A stretch of DNA of 27,291 bases. Source: Candidatus Gallibacteroides avistercoris (GTDB taxonomy: Bacteria; Bacteroidota; Bacteroidia; Bacteroidales; CHK158-818). The notes below the pieces were generated by a model, which was not told the origin of the DNA, did not search any database, and saw only the letters and a program-made list of their open reading frames with translations. The stretch is taken from positions 1 through 27,291 of the forward strand of contig DVNA01000014.1 of NCBI GenBank assembly GCA_018714665.1. Direction: 5' to 3'. Below, piece after piece: positions 1 through 8,128 of this stretch; within the stretch, counting starts at the first letter, position 1; each line of letters starts with the position of its first letter. The translations under genes were made by a program, and so were the position numbers.

Positions 1-1755
1 ATAGGTTCCGACATCATGGGCAGGGAAAGGCTTGGTCCATTTTCCGCTTTCGCTATAATAGAAGATGGGATTCAACATTCCTTTCAACAGATCGGGATTA
101 TACACCAGATACAGCGGCGCGGAGGGATAGGTTACATCGACGGTCCCGATTGATCCGTTACTGAAATTTTCTTTCGAGAGGAACAACAGATTTCCCTCTT
201 TGTCTGAAACCAGTTTATGGGCTGCTATCGACTGCCGATATGCCAGAGCACACAAACGGGCATATTTTTCACCTCCTACTCGGGCTGCTTCGGCCATCAG
301 TTCATTGCCGAATGTTTCGCATTTTTTCATCGTGGCGGCATACTCTTTGGCTGCGGTTTCAAAAACAGAACAGATATCTACGGTGCCGTTTTTAGACCAA
401 TAGGGTTTTAGGTTTTCTTTGAAATACTGGATGGAGTATATATCGTCATAACCGATCATGACATACCCATCGACGGGAGCGGATGAAACCTTGCCCAAAT
501 CACAATTGTATGCCAATACAGACATCTGTTTCGTCATATCCGATGACAACGTGGCCTTATCGGCGCTTTCGGCTACTGCACCTTTTTCTTTAAAGGTTTG
601 TTTGGTGTCGAAATAATCGCCCAGAACCAGATTCTCACCGTTTGCTCCGGCTACATAGAGATATCCCCAATCGATACGCACATCGTCTCCTCTCCTCTTT
701 AATATAGGTTGTTCCTGAGTGCCTGTTTTCAGGTAGGTGATTCCGTTCTTTTCAAAGCGGTCAAACTCTACCGGCTGACCGACTTTATTTACTGCCCATT
801 CGGGTGTTGCTTCTATATAAACCTGGACATCGTGTTCTTTCCCGTCGTTGGAAACTACTTGATAAGAGATATAATTGACAGGAGCAGTCATTTTATCCAA
901 ATCGTCGGTAAACAACGGTGCGGTAAAGGCCAGATTCAAATCGACTCCGCCACAGGCAAAGGTATAGAATGTCTGCAACGGACGAACAATGACGGCTTTT
1001 TGTTCGGCCACGGCATCGAAACCACTATTGATCTCTTTTTTCTTTTTCAATCCGAAGTCTACATAGGCTCCTCCTGTCCGATTATGACAATGTGCGGCAA
1101 TGATATTTTCGCCTTTCTTCAAGGTTGCAACTACCTCTTTGGGTAACTCCTGCAAAACGTTATATCGCCATACATATCCGGTTGAAACCACCTCTATTCC
1201 GTTTATATAGAGTTCAAATATGTCGTCGTGCGAATATTCTAAATACAGCGTGGCATTTGTCAAATCGTCATCCAACGTAAAGGGGCGGCGTACCCAAATG
1301 TCCTTACTTTCCCAAGGAGTGGACAAATCAGGTTGATCTTTCGTCCCGAAAGCGGCTTTTCCGGCTTTCCATGCCGAATCTTTAAAATCCAAGGTTTCCC
1401 ATCCTTTTGCCGGTTTGGTTTCGGTATAAACGGCATCCCACTTTTCTTGAACGGCCATAGGAAGGACCACTTCCATCGGAATGGCTTCGGTTCCCATAAA
1501 CCGGTATGTTTTTCCATCCACACGAACAGCACCGACAAGCGAATGCTGGGTGCCGGTCCAGTGCCGAACCGGACTTTCGGCCAATTTATCGCTGAACGAC
1601 CAGGCACTGGTATAGGGATCGATGGTTACCAACGGATAAGCAGGTGCTCTTAACTCATTTTGGGCTTCGGGAACATGAAGCTGATAAGATCCTTCCTGAC
1701 AGGAATAACCCAGCAGGGCAAACAGCAAGAAAGACCAGCAAAAGGTTGTTTTCAT
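1..1755 (-). CDS. Glutaminase A-like (DUF4964/DUF5127/DUF4965) lipoprotein, 3' part missing
   Basis: This reads open for 585 codons from the ATG at 1755 to the window edge, so the C-terminus is missing. Residues 1-19 are a lipoprotein signal (hydrophobic stretch, then GYSC with Cys19), suggesting an outer-membrane or periplasmic lipoprotein. Residues about 34-90 resemble DUF4964 (PLVTIDPYTSAWS). About 118-237 look like an inserted galactose-binding/GH2-type jelly roll (DDIFELYINGIEV, then HCHNRTGGAYVDFGL). From about 255 it follows DUF5127 (RPLQTFYTFACGGVDLNLAF), and from about 470 DUF4965 (NGSIGTVDVTYPSAP). The window stops where the DUF1793 part of the six-hairpin domain should begin. Family members are called glutaminase A or putative glycosidases, and the substrate is uncertain. 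It is divergent from panB and has its own promoter. The family call is confident; the function is not. Confidence 0.86.
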   Translation of the reverse strand, partial: MKTTFCWSFLLFALLGYSCQEGSYQLHVPEAQNELRAPAYPLVTIDPYTSAWSFSDKLAESPVRHWTGTQHSLVGAVRVDGKTYRFMGTEAIPMEVVLPMAVQEKWDAVYTETKPAKGWETLDFKDSAWKAGKAAFGTKDQPDLSTPWESKDIWVRRPFTLDDDLTNATLYLEYSHDDIFELYINGIEVVSTGYVWRYNVLQELPKEVVATLKKGENIIAAHCHNRTGGAYVDFGLKKKKEINSGFDAVAEQKAVIVRPLQTFYTFACGGVDLNLAFTAPLFTDDLDKMTAPVNYISYQVVSNDGKEHDVQVYIEATPEWAVNKVGQPVEFDRFEKNGITYLKTGTQEQPILKRRGDDVRIDWGYLYVAGANGENLVLGDYFDTKQTFKEKGAVAESADKATLSSDMTKQMSVLAYNCDLGKVSSAPVDGYVMIGYDDIYSIQYFKENLKPYWSKNGTVDICSVFETAAKEYAATMKKCETFGNELMAEAARVGGEKYARLCALAYRQSIAAHKLVSDKEGNLLFLSKENFSNGSIGTVDVTYPSAPLYLVYNPDLLKGMLNPIFYYSESGKWTKPFPAHDVGTY

Positions 1756-1791
1756 ATTTTTATGGTTTAGTCTAAATGTGCTATATAAACG

Positions 1792-1825
1792 CAAAAATAA
1801 TTAAACTTCTCTATAAATGCGTCAA
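1792..1825 (-). promoter_or_regulatory. Bacteroidota-type promoter for the DUF4965 lipoprotein gene
   Basis: On the minus strand TATTTTTG (1799-1792) matches the -7 consensus TAnnTTTG. TTGACG (1825-1820) lies 20 bases upstream in the -33 position. Transcription would start near 1785 and give a leader of about 30 bases. Confidence 0.5.
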
Positions 1826-1884
1826 GATAAAATCAAAAATGAGTTTTAAGTTTCAAATTTATCTCCTTTCATAATTTTTTGATA

Positions 1885-1892
1885 TACCTTTG
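1885..1892 (+). promoter_or_regulatory. panB promoter, -7 box
   Basis: TACCTTTG is a perfect TAnnTTTG box, 22 bases before the ATG at 1915. The -33 element is weak. The box lies downstream of the in-frame upstream ATG at 1879, which argues that this upstream ATG is not the true start. Confidence 0.55.
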
Positions 1893-1914
1893 CCCCCAAT
1901 TAAATACCAGAACA

Positions 1915-2733
1915 ATGTCAACATACACAGAAGATTCGAGAAAAGTAACGACACACCGCCTGACGGAGATGAAGGCGCGAGGAGAAAAGATATCCATGCT
2001 GACTGCATACGATTATACCATGGCAACCCTTATAGATCAAGCCGGTATGGATGTGATATTGGTAGGCGACTCGGCTTCAAACGTAATGGCAGGTAATGTT
2101 ACCACCCTACCGATTACGCTAGACCAAATGATTTATCACGGCCGGTCTGTTGCCCGTGCGGTAAAACGCGCGTTGGTTATTGTGGATATGCCCTTCGGAA
2201 CCTGTTCGGGAAATCCCATCAAATCGCTCGAAGCTGCCATCCGCATCATGCAGGAGACCGGAGCGGAAGCCCTCAAAATAGAGGGAGGGAAAGAGATTCA
2301 AGAGGATATAAAGAAGATTATCGACGCCGGTATCCCTGTCATGGGACATCTGGGATTGATGCCTCAATCTATCAATAAATTCGGCACCTATACGGTACGT
2401 GCCAAAGAGGATGCCGAAAGACAAAAATTGCTGGAAGACGCCCACTTGTTGCAAGAGTTGGGATGCTTCGGTATTGTACTCGAAAAGATTCCTGCCAAAC
2501 TGGCCCAACAGGTGGCCGAAGAACTGACCATCCCCATTATCGGCATCGGTGCTGGTGGCGGTGTAGATGGACAGGTATTGGTTATGCACGACATGTTGGG
2601 TATCAACAAAGATTTTTCTCCGCGCTTCTTGCGTCGGTATGCAGACCTGAACAGCATCATCACCAATGCGGTACAAAACTACATTTCCGATGTAAAATCG
2701 CGCGATTTTCCCAACGAATCGGAACAGTACTAA
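1915..2733 (+). CDS. panB: 3-methyl-2-oxobutanoate hydroxymethyltransferase (ketopantoate hydroxymethyltransferase)
   Basis: PanB transfers a hydroxymethyl group from 5,10-methylene-tetrahydrofolate to 2-oxoisovalerate to form ketopantoate, the first committed step of pantothenate/CoA synthesis in the cytoplasm. The 272 residues fit the family (about 264 in E. coli). The TIM-barrel signatures are clear: MLTAYDYTMA (28-37), VGDS with metal ligand Asp52, VDMPFG with Asp91, KIEGG with Glu123, GHLGLMPQ (144-151) and catalytic Glu190 in VLEKIP. The glycine-rich GIGAGGGVDGQ (210-220) is typical. I chose the ATG at 1915 over the in-frame ATG at 1879 because the latter sits upstream of the promoter -7 box and would add 12 non-conserved residues. 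No other pan gene is adjacent and no clear terminator follows. Confidence 0.97.
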   Translation: MSTYTEDSRKVTTHRLTEMKARGEKISMLTAYDYTMATLIDQAGMDVILVGDSASNVMAGNVTTLPITLDQMIYHGRSVARAVKRALVIVDMPFGTCSGNPIKSLEAAIRIMQETGAEALKIEGGKEIQEDIKKIIDAGIPVMGHLGLMPQSINKFGTYTVRAKEDAERQKLLEDAHLLQELGCFGIVLEKIPAKLAQQVAEELTIPIIGIGAGGGVDGQVLVMHDMLGINKDFSPRFLRRYADLNSIITNAVQNYISDVKSRDFPNESEQY

Positions 2734-2808
2734 ACGACGAGCCATGAGTAGCCTGGAAAATTTTACCGCTAAATAGGGAAATTTTTCTTTATTTTTAATT
2801 TGACTACT

Positions 2809-2837
2809 ATTGTATTAGAAAATTTTAGTTACCTTTG
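2809..2837 (+). promoter_or_regulatory. gapA promoter
   Basis: TACCTTTG (2830-2837) is a perfect -7 box, with ATTG at 2809-2812 as a plausible -33 element (17-base spacing). The start site would be near 2844, leaving a long leader of about 150 bases before the gapA ATG at 2993. Confidence 0.55.
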
Positions 2838-2840
2838 CAA

Positions 2841-2992
2841 CGCAAAATCGGGAAATCCGGCAAGATGCCGGAAAAACGACGAACTCATAAGGATAAAAAA
2901 TGAATTTGTACAGAATTTTTCCCGATGCTGGAATGTAACGAATAAAAAATTATTTTGCGATTTAAAAATAAACCCTTAAAAGTTTTATTACA
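2841..2992 (+). promoter_or_regulatory. Structured gapA 5' leader with nested stems and two overlapping 12-codon reading frames
   Basis: Three pairings are visible. A hairpin TCCGGCA/TGCCGGA spans 2856-2862 and 2866-2872 with loop AGA. A stem ATCGGGAAA/TTTCCCGAT pairs 2847-2855 with 2918-2926 and abuts the hairpin. CGCAAAAT/ATTTTGCG pairs 2841-2848 with 2952-2959, although its first bases may lie before the transcript start. Two short frames lie inside: 2865-2903 (MPEKRRTHKDKK) and 2900-2938 (MNLYRIFPDAGM), overlapping as ATGA. Whether they are translated is unknown. It matches no riboswitch class that I recognise. Confidence 0.4.
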
Positions 2993-4003
2993 ATGATTAA
3001 AGTAGGTATTAACGGTTTCGGCCGCATCGGACGTTTTGTTTTCCGTGCAGCTCAAAAAAGAAATGACATTCAAATTGTCGGTATTAACGACCTTTGCCCG
3101 GTTGATTACTTGGCATACATGTTGAAATATGACACGATGCACGGTCAATTCGACGGCACTATCGAGGCTAACGTTGAAAAAAGCCAACTGATCGTAAACG
3201 GAAACGTTATCCGCGTTACTGCTGAAAAAAACCCGGCAGATTTGAAATGGAATGAAGTAGGTGCTGAATACGTGGTTGAATCAACCGGTTTGTTCTTGAC
3301 CAAAGAAAAAGCACAAGCTCACATCGAAGCCGGTGCCAAATATGTAGTTATGTCTGCTCCGTCAAAAGACGACACTCCGATGTTCGTTTGCGGTGTAAAC
3401 GAAAAAACTTACGTGAAAGGTACTCAATTCGTTTCTAACGCATCTTGTACGACCAACTGCTTGGCTCCCATCGCCAAAGTATTGAACGACAAATTCGGCA
3501 TCACCGACGGTTTGATGACAACTGTTCACTCTACTACCGCTACTCAAAAAACAGTTGACGGTCCTTCTATGAAAGACTGGCGCGGTGGACGTGCTGCTTC
3601 TGGCAACATCATCCCCTCTTCAACTGGTGCAGCAAAAGCAGTAGGTAAAGTAATCCCCTCTTTGAACGGTAAATTGACGGGTATGTCAATGCGCGTTCCG
3701 ACCTTGGACGTTTCAGTTGTTGACTTGACTGTTAACTTGGCAAAACCTGCTACTTACGCTGAAATCTGTGCTGCTATGAAAGAAGCTTCCGAAGGAGAAT
3801 TGAAAGGTATCCTCGGTTACACCGAAGACGCTGTTGTTTCTTCTGACTTCTTGGGTGACACTCGTACTTCTATTTTCGATGCCAAAGCCGGTATCGCTTT
3901 GACTGATACGTTCGTTAAAGTGGTTTCTTGGTATGACAACGAAATCGGTTACAGTAACAAAGTACTCGATTTGATCGCCCACATGGCTTCTGTAAACAAA
4001 TAA
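2993..4003 (+). CDS. gapA: Type I glyceraldehyde-3-phosphate dehydrogenase
   Basis: This glycolytic enzyme oxidises glyceraldehyde 3-phosphate to 1,3-bisphosphoglycerate with NAD+ and phosphate. The 336-residue length is normal. The Rossmann motif GINGFGRIGR is at 5-14, and Asp33 in INDL indicates NAD rather than NADP. The active site SNASCTTNC holds Cys152, with His179 in TVHSTTATQ. The C-terminal WYDNEIGYSNK matches the family. Codon choice is narrow (AAA, GGT, GTT, TTG-rich) compared with neighbours, as expected for a highly expressed gene. It has a strong promoter, a long structured leader and a terminator directly downstream, so it is monocistronic. Confidence 0.99.
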   Translation: MIKVGINGFGRIGRFVFRAAQKRNDIQIVGINDLCPVDYLAYMLKYDTMHGQFDGTIEANVEKSQLIVNGNVIRVTAEKNPADLKWNEVGAEYVVESTGLFLTKEKAQAHIEAGAKYVVMSAPSKDDTPMFVCGVNEKTYVKGTQFVSNASCTTNCLAPIAKVLNDKFGITDGLMTTVHSTTATQKTVDGPSMKDWRGGRAASGNIIPSSTGAAKAVGKVIPSLNGKLTGMSMRVPTLDVSVVDLTVNLAKPATYAEICAAMKEASEGELKGILGYTEDAVVSSDFLGDTRTSIFDAKAGIALTDTFVKVVSWYDNEIGYSNKVLDLIAHMASVNK

Positions 4004-4025
4004 GAACTATTTAGTCTAAAATAAA

Positions 4026-4053
4026 GAAACGCTCGGAAGATTCCGAGCGTTTC
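4026..4053 (+). terminator. Rho-independent terminator of gapA
   Basis: A perfect 13-base inverted repeat (GAAACGCTCGGAA and its complement) has a two-base spacer and starts 22 bases after the gapA stop. It is followed by TTGTTTC. Confidence 0.9.
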
Positions 4054-4156
4054 TTGTTTCAACAAGCTTACGTACCCAACTCCGTCCGTACGCCTACTGA
4101 TACACTTACACCTTTTACACAAACCTCAATTATAATACACCGCACAACAGATTTGT

Positions 4157-4579
4157 TCACTCGCCAGGTACGGTTTTTACCATTTTATACTCTGCCAGAT
4201 AGGTATTGATAAGAAACAATGCAGAACCCTTTGCCGCAAATCGTTCCCCTAACACCTCGATTTGCTTATCGTTTTCCGGGACAGACTGAATACCATAATG
4301 AAAATCAACGACGTTACTTCGCCCTTCATTAAATTGCACCTCACACCACAACTCAAAATTACACCCCTCCAACTGGACCTCATAATCGGAACGATACACC
4401 GAAGATCGCAGATCTGCATAATCAAAATGAGCGACAAAATGACAAGCGCACAAAAGCGCCAACTGTTTGGCTCCTATTACAACCATATTACCTATTTTAA
4501 ACCCAAATGCGAAAAAGAGATCGGAATACCGTCGGGCCCAACACGGCATTTCCCGTACCCAAAATCCGACAATCGCCAT
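4157..4579 (-). CDS. Hypothetical protein (140 aa), weakly supported
   Basis: I do not recognise this protein. The frame is open for 140 codons with codon use similar to neighbouring minus-strand genes, and its C-terminal half has a normal, non-repetitive composition (for example FELWCEVQFNEGRS and ENDKQIEVLGERF). The N-terminal third is Cys-, Phe- and Trp-rich with a weakly hydrophobic stretch. An AGGAG lies upstream near 4610, but nearer to a different ATG (4600) that opens a 31-codon frame, so the start is uncertain. An opposite-strand frame at 4262-4597 is equally long but reads less like a protein. It could be a real small gene, a decayed gene or chance. Confidence 0.4.
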   Translation of the reverse strand: MAIVGFWVREMPCWARRYSDLFFAFGFKIGNMVVIGAKQLALLCACHFVAHFDYADLRSSVYRSDYEVQLEGCNFELWCEVQFNEGRSNVVDFHYGIQSVPENDKQIEVLGERFAAKGSALFLINTYLAEYKMVKTVPGE

Positions 4580-4776
4580 TGCCTCTTTTATTCATAATCA
4601 CATTATTTTTCTCCTTTTCGCATTCAGGTTGTTAATTAACATTCTTCCATATTGAAAATCTCTCAAAATAGCGTTATCTTGCATACAATTTCTGTTGTCA
4701 AAAACAACCTGGAAATTATTGTACTGAACGTTGATACAAATATATAGTAAAAATACAACAAACACAAGAAATATAG

Positions 4777-4818
4777 GGTAATTTTACCATATTTAGAATC
4801 TTTATAAACTATCCTTTG
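4777..4818 (+). promoter_or_regulatory. Promoter and candidate operator of the HTH-S24 repressor gene
   Basis: TATCCTTTG (4810-4818) fits a TAnnnTTTG -7 element but ends directly before the ATG at 4820, which would make the transcript nearly leaderless. An inverted repeat GGTAA-TT-TTACC (4777-4788), flanked by ATAT on both sides, sits over the expected -33 region and could be an autorepressor operator. A second inverted repeat GTTGT-CAAAA-ACAAC is at 4694-4708. Confidence 0.35.
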
Positions 4819-4819
4819 T

Positions 4820-5509
4820 ATGAAAAACGAAGAGATCATTCTACGAATCAGGGAATTAATCAAGATATTAGGCGTTACACAGAATGACTTCGCTGATAGG
4901 ATTTCCACCGATCGCTCCAATTTCTCAAAACACATAAATGGTAAATTACCCATAAGCGAGTCGCTTATCAACAAAATCGTCGTGGGATTGGGTGTTTCAA
5001 AAGTTTGGTTAAAAACCGGAGAGGGAGATATTTTCTATATGCAAACGGCCCATAGCCACAGCACATGTGTCTCTATCCCGTCAGAAGCCATCCACAACAA
5101 GGAACTGGGCGGAACCAAGATATACGATATTGACGTTACCGCCGGCATGAGCGGCAGAGAACTAACCTTTACATCTGAAAAACAGATAGGAGCGATAGAT
5201 GTACCTTACATCAACCGGAACGCACATATTGTAAAAGTAAGCGGAGACAGTATGCAGCCGGTAATTTGCAACGGAGACATGATTGCCATACGTCCGGTAC
5301 AAAACAGGAACCTCCTCTTCTGGGGACAAATTTACGTGGTCGTTTTAGATGATTACAGAATGGTGAAATATGTGCGGAAAAACAGCGACCCGAACTTGAT
5401 TACGCTAAAAAGTGAAAACCCGGCTTACGATGATATTGAGGTTCCGAAAAGCGAAGTCCGACACCTGTTTATCGTCGAGAACATCATACGCATTGACAAC
5501 CGTCTATAA
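4820..5509 (+). CDS. HTH-S24 family (LexA/CI-like) transcriptional repressor
   Basis: This 229-residue protein has an N-terminal XRE-type helix-turn-helix (about 8-65, with GVTQNDFADRISTDRSNFSKHIN) and a C-terminal S24 peptidase fold (about 100-225). The self-cleavage machinery is intact: scissile Ala108-Gly109 (VTAGMSG), nucleophile Ser144 (VSGDSMQP) and general base Lys183 (RMVKYV). The Gly109-Ser144 and Ser144-Lys183 spacings are close to those of LexA. It probably represses genes until DNA damage or another stress triggers cleavage. No umuDC, phage or integrative-element genes are next to it, so its regulon cannot be read from context. It is convergent with prfC. Confidence 0.88.
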   Translation: MKNEEIILRIRELIKILGVTQNDFADRISTDRSNFSKHINGKLPISESLINKIVVGLGVSKVWLKTGEGDIFYMQTAHSHSTCVSIPSEAIHNKELGGTKIYDIDVTAGMSGRELTFTSEKQIGAIDVPYINRNAHIVKVSGDSMQPVICNGDMIAIRPVQNRNLLFWGQIYVVVLDDYRMVKYVRKNSDPNLITLKSENPAYDDIEVPKSEVRHLFIVENIIRIDNRL

Positions 5510-5528
5510 CAAGAACGAAATAAAAATG

Positions 5529-5555
5529 CCATACCTTCTGCCAGGAGAGGTATGG
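5529..5555 (-). terminator. Rho-independent terminator of the mur-like/DUF4924/rfbD/prfC operon
   Basis: CCATACC (5529-5535) and GGTATGG (5549-5555) form a 7-base stem that an inner TCT/AGA pairing extends. On the minus strand it is followed by CATTTTTATTTCG, a U-rich tail, about 90 bases past the prfC stop. There is no U-run on the plus strand. Confidence 0.65.
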
Positions 5556-5644
5556 CCAAAAGAAAGGAATCACCCCAACGGAGCAATTTTCAAAGAATTG
5601 TTTCAACAGTTCTATTACAAATGATTTCTGGAAATAACGACCGT

Positions 5645-7225
5645 TTAAAACTCCGATGTAAAATGGAACCGGATTTTCGGGAAATCGGTTTGTGCCATCT
5701 GCAATACATAACCCGAATCGGCCAAAAACACATCGCGCCCCTCCTTGTCGAGAGCCATAAACTGGTATTTCCGTTTTTTAAATGCCTCTAAAGCCTGGAT
5801 ATCGTCGCTCTCTATCCAACAAGCCTTATAGAGGCTAACCGGTTCCCAGCGGCATTGTGCCCCGTATTCGTGCAACAACCGGTATTGGATCACCTCAAAC
5901 TGCAACTGCCCTACCGTACCGATAATTTTACGTCCGTTAAACTGATTGGTAAAGAGTTGGGCCACCCCCTCGTCCATCAACTGTTCGATACCCTTGTTAA
6001 GCTGTTTCGATTTCATCGGATCGGCATTCTCGATATACTTGAACATCTCCGGAGAGAAACTCGGCAACCCTTTGAAATGGAGCTCCTCGCCAGACGTCAA
6101 GGTATCGCCGATTTTAAAGTTCCCGGTATCGGGCAACCCCACAATGTCTCCGGGATAGGCTTCGTCCACCGTAGATTTTTTCTGAGCCATAAAAGCCGTA
6201 GGGCTGGAAAAACGCATCATCTTTCCATTTCGCACGTGCTTGTAATTGGCATTGCGCTCGAACCGCCCCGAACATATTTTTACAAAAGCGATGCAACTAC
6301 GGTGGTTGGGGTCCATATTAGCATGAATTTTGAACACGAATCCTGAAAAATTTTCCTCTTCGGGACGTACTACCCGCTCGATAGCCTGTATCGGTTTAGG
6401 GGCAGGGGCAATCTGTGTAAAGCAATCGAGAAGCTCTTTCACCCCGAAATTGTTTAACGCCGACCCGAAAAAGACCGGAGCAAGCTCTCCTTTCAAATAG
6501 GGGTCCACGTCAAACTCCGGATAGACACCCTCTATCAATTCCATGTCGGCACGTAATTTCTGGGCATCGCTCTCTCCGATGTATTTTTCCAGCTCAGGAT
6601 TATTGATGTCACGAAATTCCACCGATTCGGTAACAAATTGTTTGCTGGGGGTATACAAATCGAGTTTTTGCTCATAGATGTTGTAAACACCTTTGAAGCG
6701 CTGTCCGATGTTGATGGGCCAACTTAACGGACGGACAGAGATTTTAAGCTCTGCTTCCAGTTCATCCAGCAAATCGAAAGGGTCTTTTCCCTCACGGTCC
6801 ATCTTATTGACAAAAACAATGACCGGTGTCTTGCGCATCCGGCACACCTCCATCAGCTTCCGGGTCTGCATCTCTACCCCTTTGGCGGCATCCACCACGA
6901 TAATGACGCTATCCACGGCCGTAAGCGTACGATAGGTATCTTCGGCAAAATCCTGGTGTCCGGGGGTATCGAGGATGTTGATCTTGTAATTGCCGTAATT
7001 AAACCCCATCACCGAAGTGGCCACAGAGATCCCCCGCTGTTTTTCGATTTCCATCCAGTCAGAGGTGGCCGTCTTTTTGATTTTATTCGATTTTACAGCT
7101 CCGGCTACATGGATAGCACCTCCAAACAACAACAGCTTTTCGGTCAATGTCGTTTTCCCGGCATCGGGATGGCTGATAATGGCAAACGTGCGTCTTTTTT
7201 GAATTTCGTCGGTCAATTGGCTCAT
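5645..7225 (-). CDS. prfC: Peptide chain release factor 3 (RF3)
   Basis: RF3 is the translational GTPase that removes RF1/RF2 from the ribosome after peptide release. The 526 residues match the family. The G-domain motifs are complete: SHPDAGKTT (18-26), switch I RGISV (64-68), DTPGHQDF (86-93) and NKMD (140-143). The EF-G-like domain II and the RF3 C-terminal domain follow (KGLPSFSPEMF, GQLQFEVIQYRL). The start lies one base after the rfbD stop, so the two are probably translationally coupled. It is the last gene of a four-gene operon and faces the S24 repressor gene tail to tail. Confidence 0.98.
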   Translation of the reverse strand: MSQLTDEIQKRRTFAIISHPDAGKTTLTEKLLLFGGAIHVAGAVKSNKIKKTATSDWMEIEKQRGISVATSVMGFNYGNYKINILDTPGHQDFAEDTYRTLTAVDSVIIVVDAAKGVEMQTRKLMEVCRMRKTPVIVFVNKMDREGKDPFDLLDELEAELKISVRPLSWPINIGQRFKGVYNIYEQKLDLYTPSKQFVTESVEFRDINNPELEKYIGESDAQKLRADMELIEGVYPEFDVDPYLKGELAPVFFGSALNNFGVKELLDCFTQIAPAPKPIQAIERVVRPEEENFSGFVFKIHANMDPNHRSCIAFVKICSGRFERNANYKHVRNGKMMRFSSPTAFMAQKKSTVDEAYPGDIVGLPDTGNFKIGDTLTSGEELHFKGLPSFSPEMFKYIENADPMKSKQLNKGIEQLMDEGVAQLFTNQFNGRKIIGTVGQLQFEVIQYRLLHEYGAQCRWEPVSLYKACWIESDDIQALEAFKKRKYQFMALDKEGRDVFLADSGYVLQMAQTDFPKIRFHFTSEF

Positions 7226-7226
7226 A

Positions 7227-8108
7227 TTACGGTTTTATTAGTTTTTCGATACAGACGGACAAACTCTCCTCCCAATGCGGAATAACGAATCCGAATGTTG
7301 TTTTTATTTTCTTTTTATTCATTACGCTATAAAACGGACGGGACACTTTCGAAGGATACTGGCTTCCTTCGATGGGGTGCACTTGACAACCGGTAATCCC
7401 TGCAATACGGTGAATAGCTTTGGTAAAATCGTACCAACTACATACTCCCTCGTTGGAAAAATTATAGACGCCGGGGCGGAAGTTCCCTGCCTCGGAGGCT
7501 GTTACCATTTTCAACAGAATCGCTGCCAAATCGGCGGCATAGGTAGGCGTACCTATCTGGTCGAACACAACGTTCAACTCCGATTTTTCTCGTCCTAACC
7601 GAAGCATCGTTTTGACAAAATTATTTCCAAAAGAGGAATACAACCAGGAGGTTCGTACCACCACCGATGCGGGACAGGCCTTGAACAACAGCGTTTCTCC
7701 TTCCAGTTTTGTCGCCCCATATACCGAGCAAGGAGCCGTATCATCGCTCTCTTCATACGGTTTATAGTGAGTACCGCCATATACATAGTCGGTCGATACA
7801 TGAAAAACTTTGGCTCCGACGGCGGCTGCGGCTCGTCCCAAATTTTCTACCGCCAGCGCATTGATACGCCGACACCTATCAGCATCCTCCTCGGCCCGCT
7901 CTACGGCGGTATAGGCTGCGGAGTTCAATATATAATCAATTTTATGCGTGTTTACAAAATCCGATACGGCATCACTATCGCAAATATCCAACTCTTCAAT
8001 GTCCGTAAAAAAGAATCGATATGCCGGATACGTGGAGGATAGAAGCCTCAACTCGTTTCCCAACTGTCCATTGGCCCCTGTTACCAATATATTTTTTTGT
8101 CCTTCCAT
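7227..8108 (-). CDS. rfbD: dTDP-4-dehydrorhamnose reductase
   Basis: This NAD(P)H-dependent short-chain reductase makes dTDP-L-rhamnose, the last step of the RmlABCD pathway that supplies rhamnose for surface polysaccharides. The 293 residues are family-sized. The Rossmann motif GANGQLG is at 11-17, STDYVYGG at 105-112, and the catalytic Tyr130-x3-Lys134 (YGATK) is present. rmlA, rmlB and rmlC are absent from the window, so the pathway is split or housed elsewhere. The gene starts 20 bases after DUF4924 and ends one base before prfC. A related SDR epimerase is possible, but the motif spacing favours RfbD. Confidence 0.93.
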   Translation of the reverse strand: MEGQKNILVTGANGQLGNELRLLSSTYPAYRFFFTDIEELDICDSDAVSDFVNTHKIDYILNSAAYTAVERAEEDADRCRRINALAVENLGRAAAAVGAKVFHVSTDYVYGGTHYKPYEESDDTAPCSVYGATKLEGETLLFKACPASVVVRTSWLYSSFGNNFVKTMLRLGREKSELNVVFDQIGTPTYAADLAAILLKMVTASEAGNFRPGVYNFSNEGVCSWYDFTKAIHRIAGITGCQVHPIEGSQYPSKVSRPFYSVMNKKKIKTTFGFVIPHWEESLSVCIEKLIKP

Positions 8109-8128
8109 AAACGTTCTCCTAATTGAGT

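Noticed and set aside
1879..1914. N-terminal extension of PanB from the upstream ATG
   Set aside because: The -7 box TACCTTTG lies inside this stretch, and PanB homologues start near the ATG at 1915.
4262..4597. Plus-strand frame of 111 codons opposite the hypothetical gene
   Set aside because: Its composition is less protein-like, it has no promoter, and it appears to be a shadow of the minus-strand frame.
5526..5624. A 32-codon plus-strand frame after the repressor gene (MPYLLPGEVWPKERN...)
   Set aside because: It lies across the minus-strand terminator stem of prfC and has no promoter or recognisable homology. It is better explained as chance.
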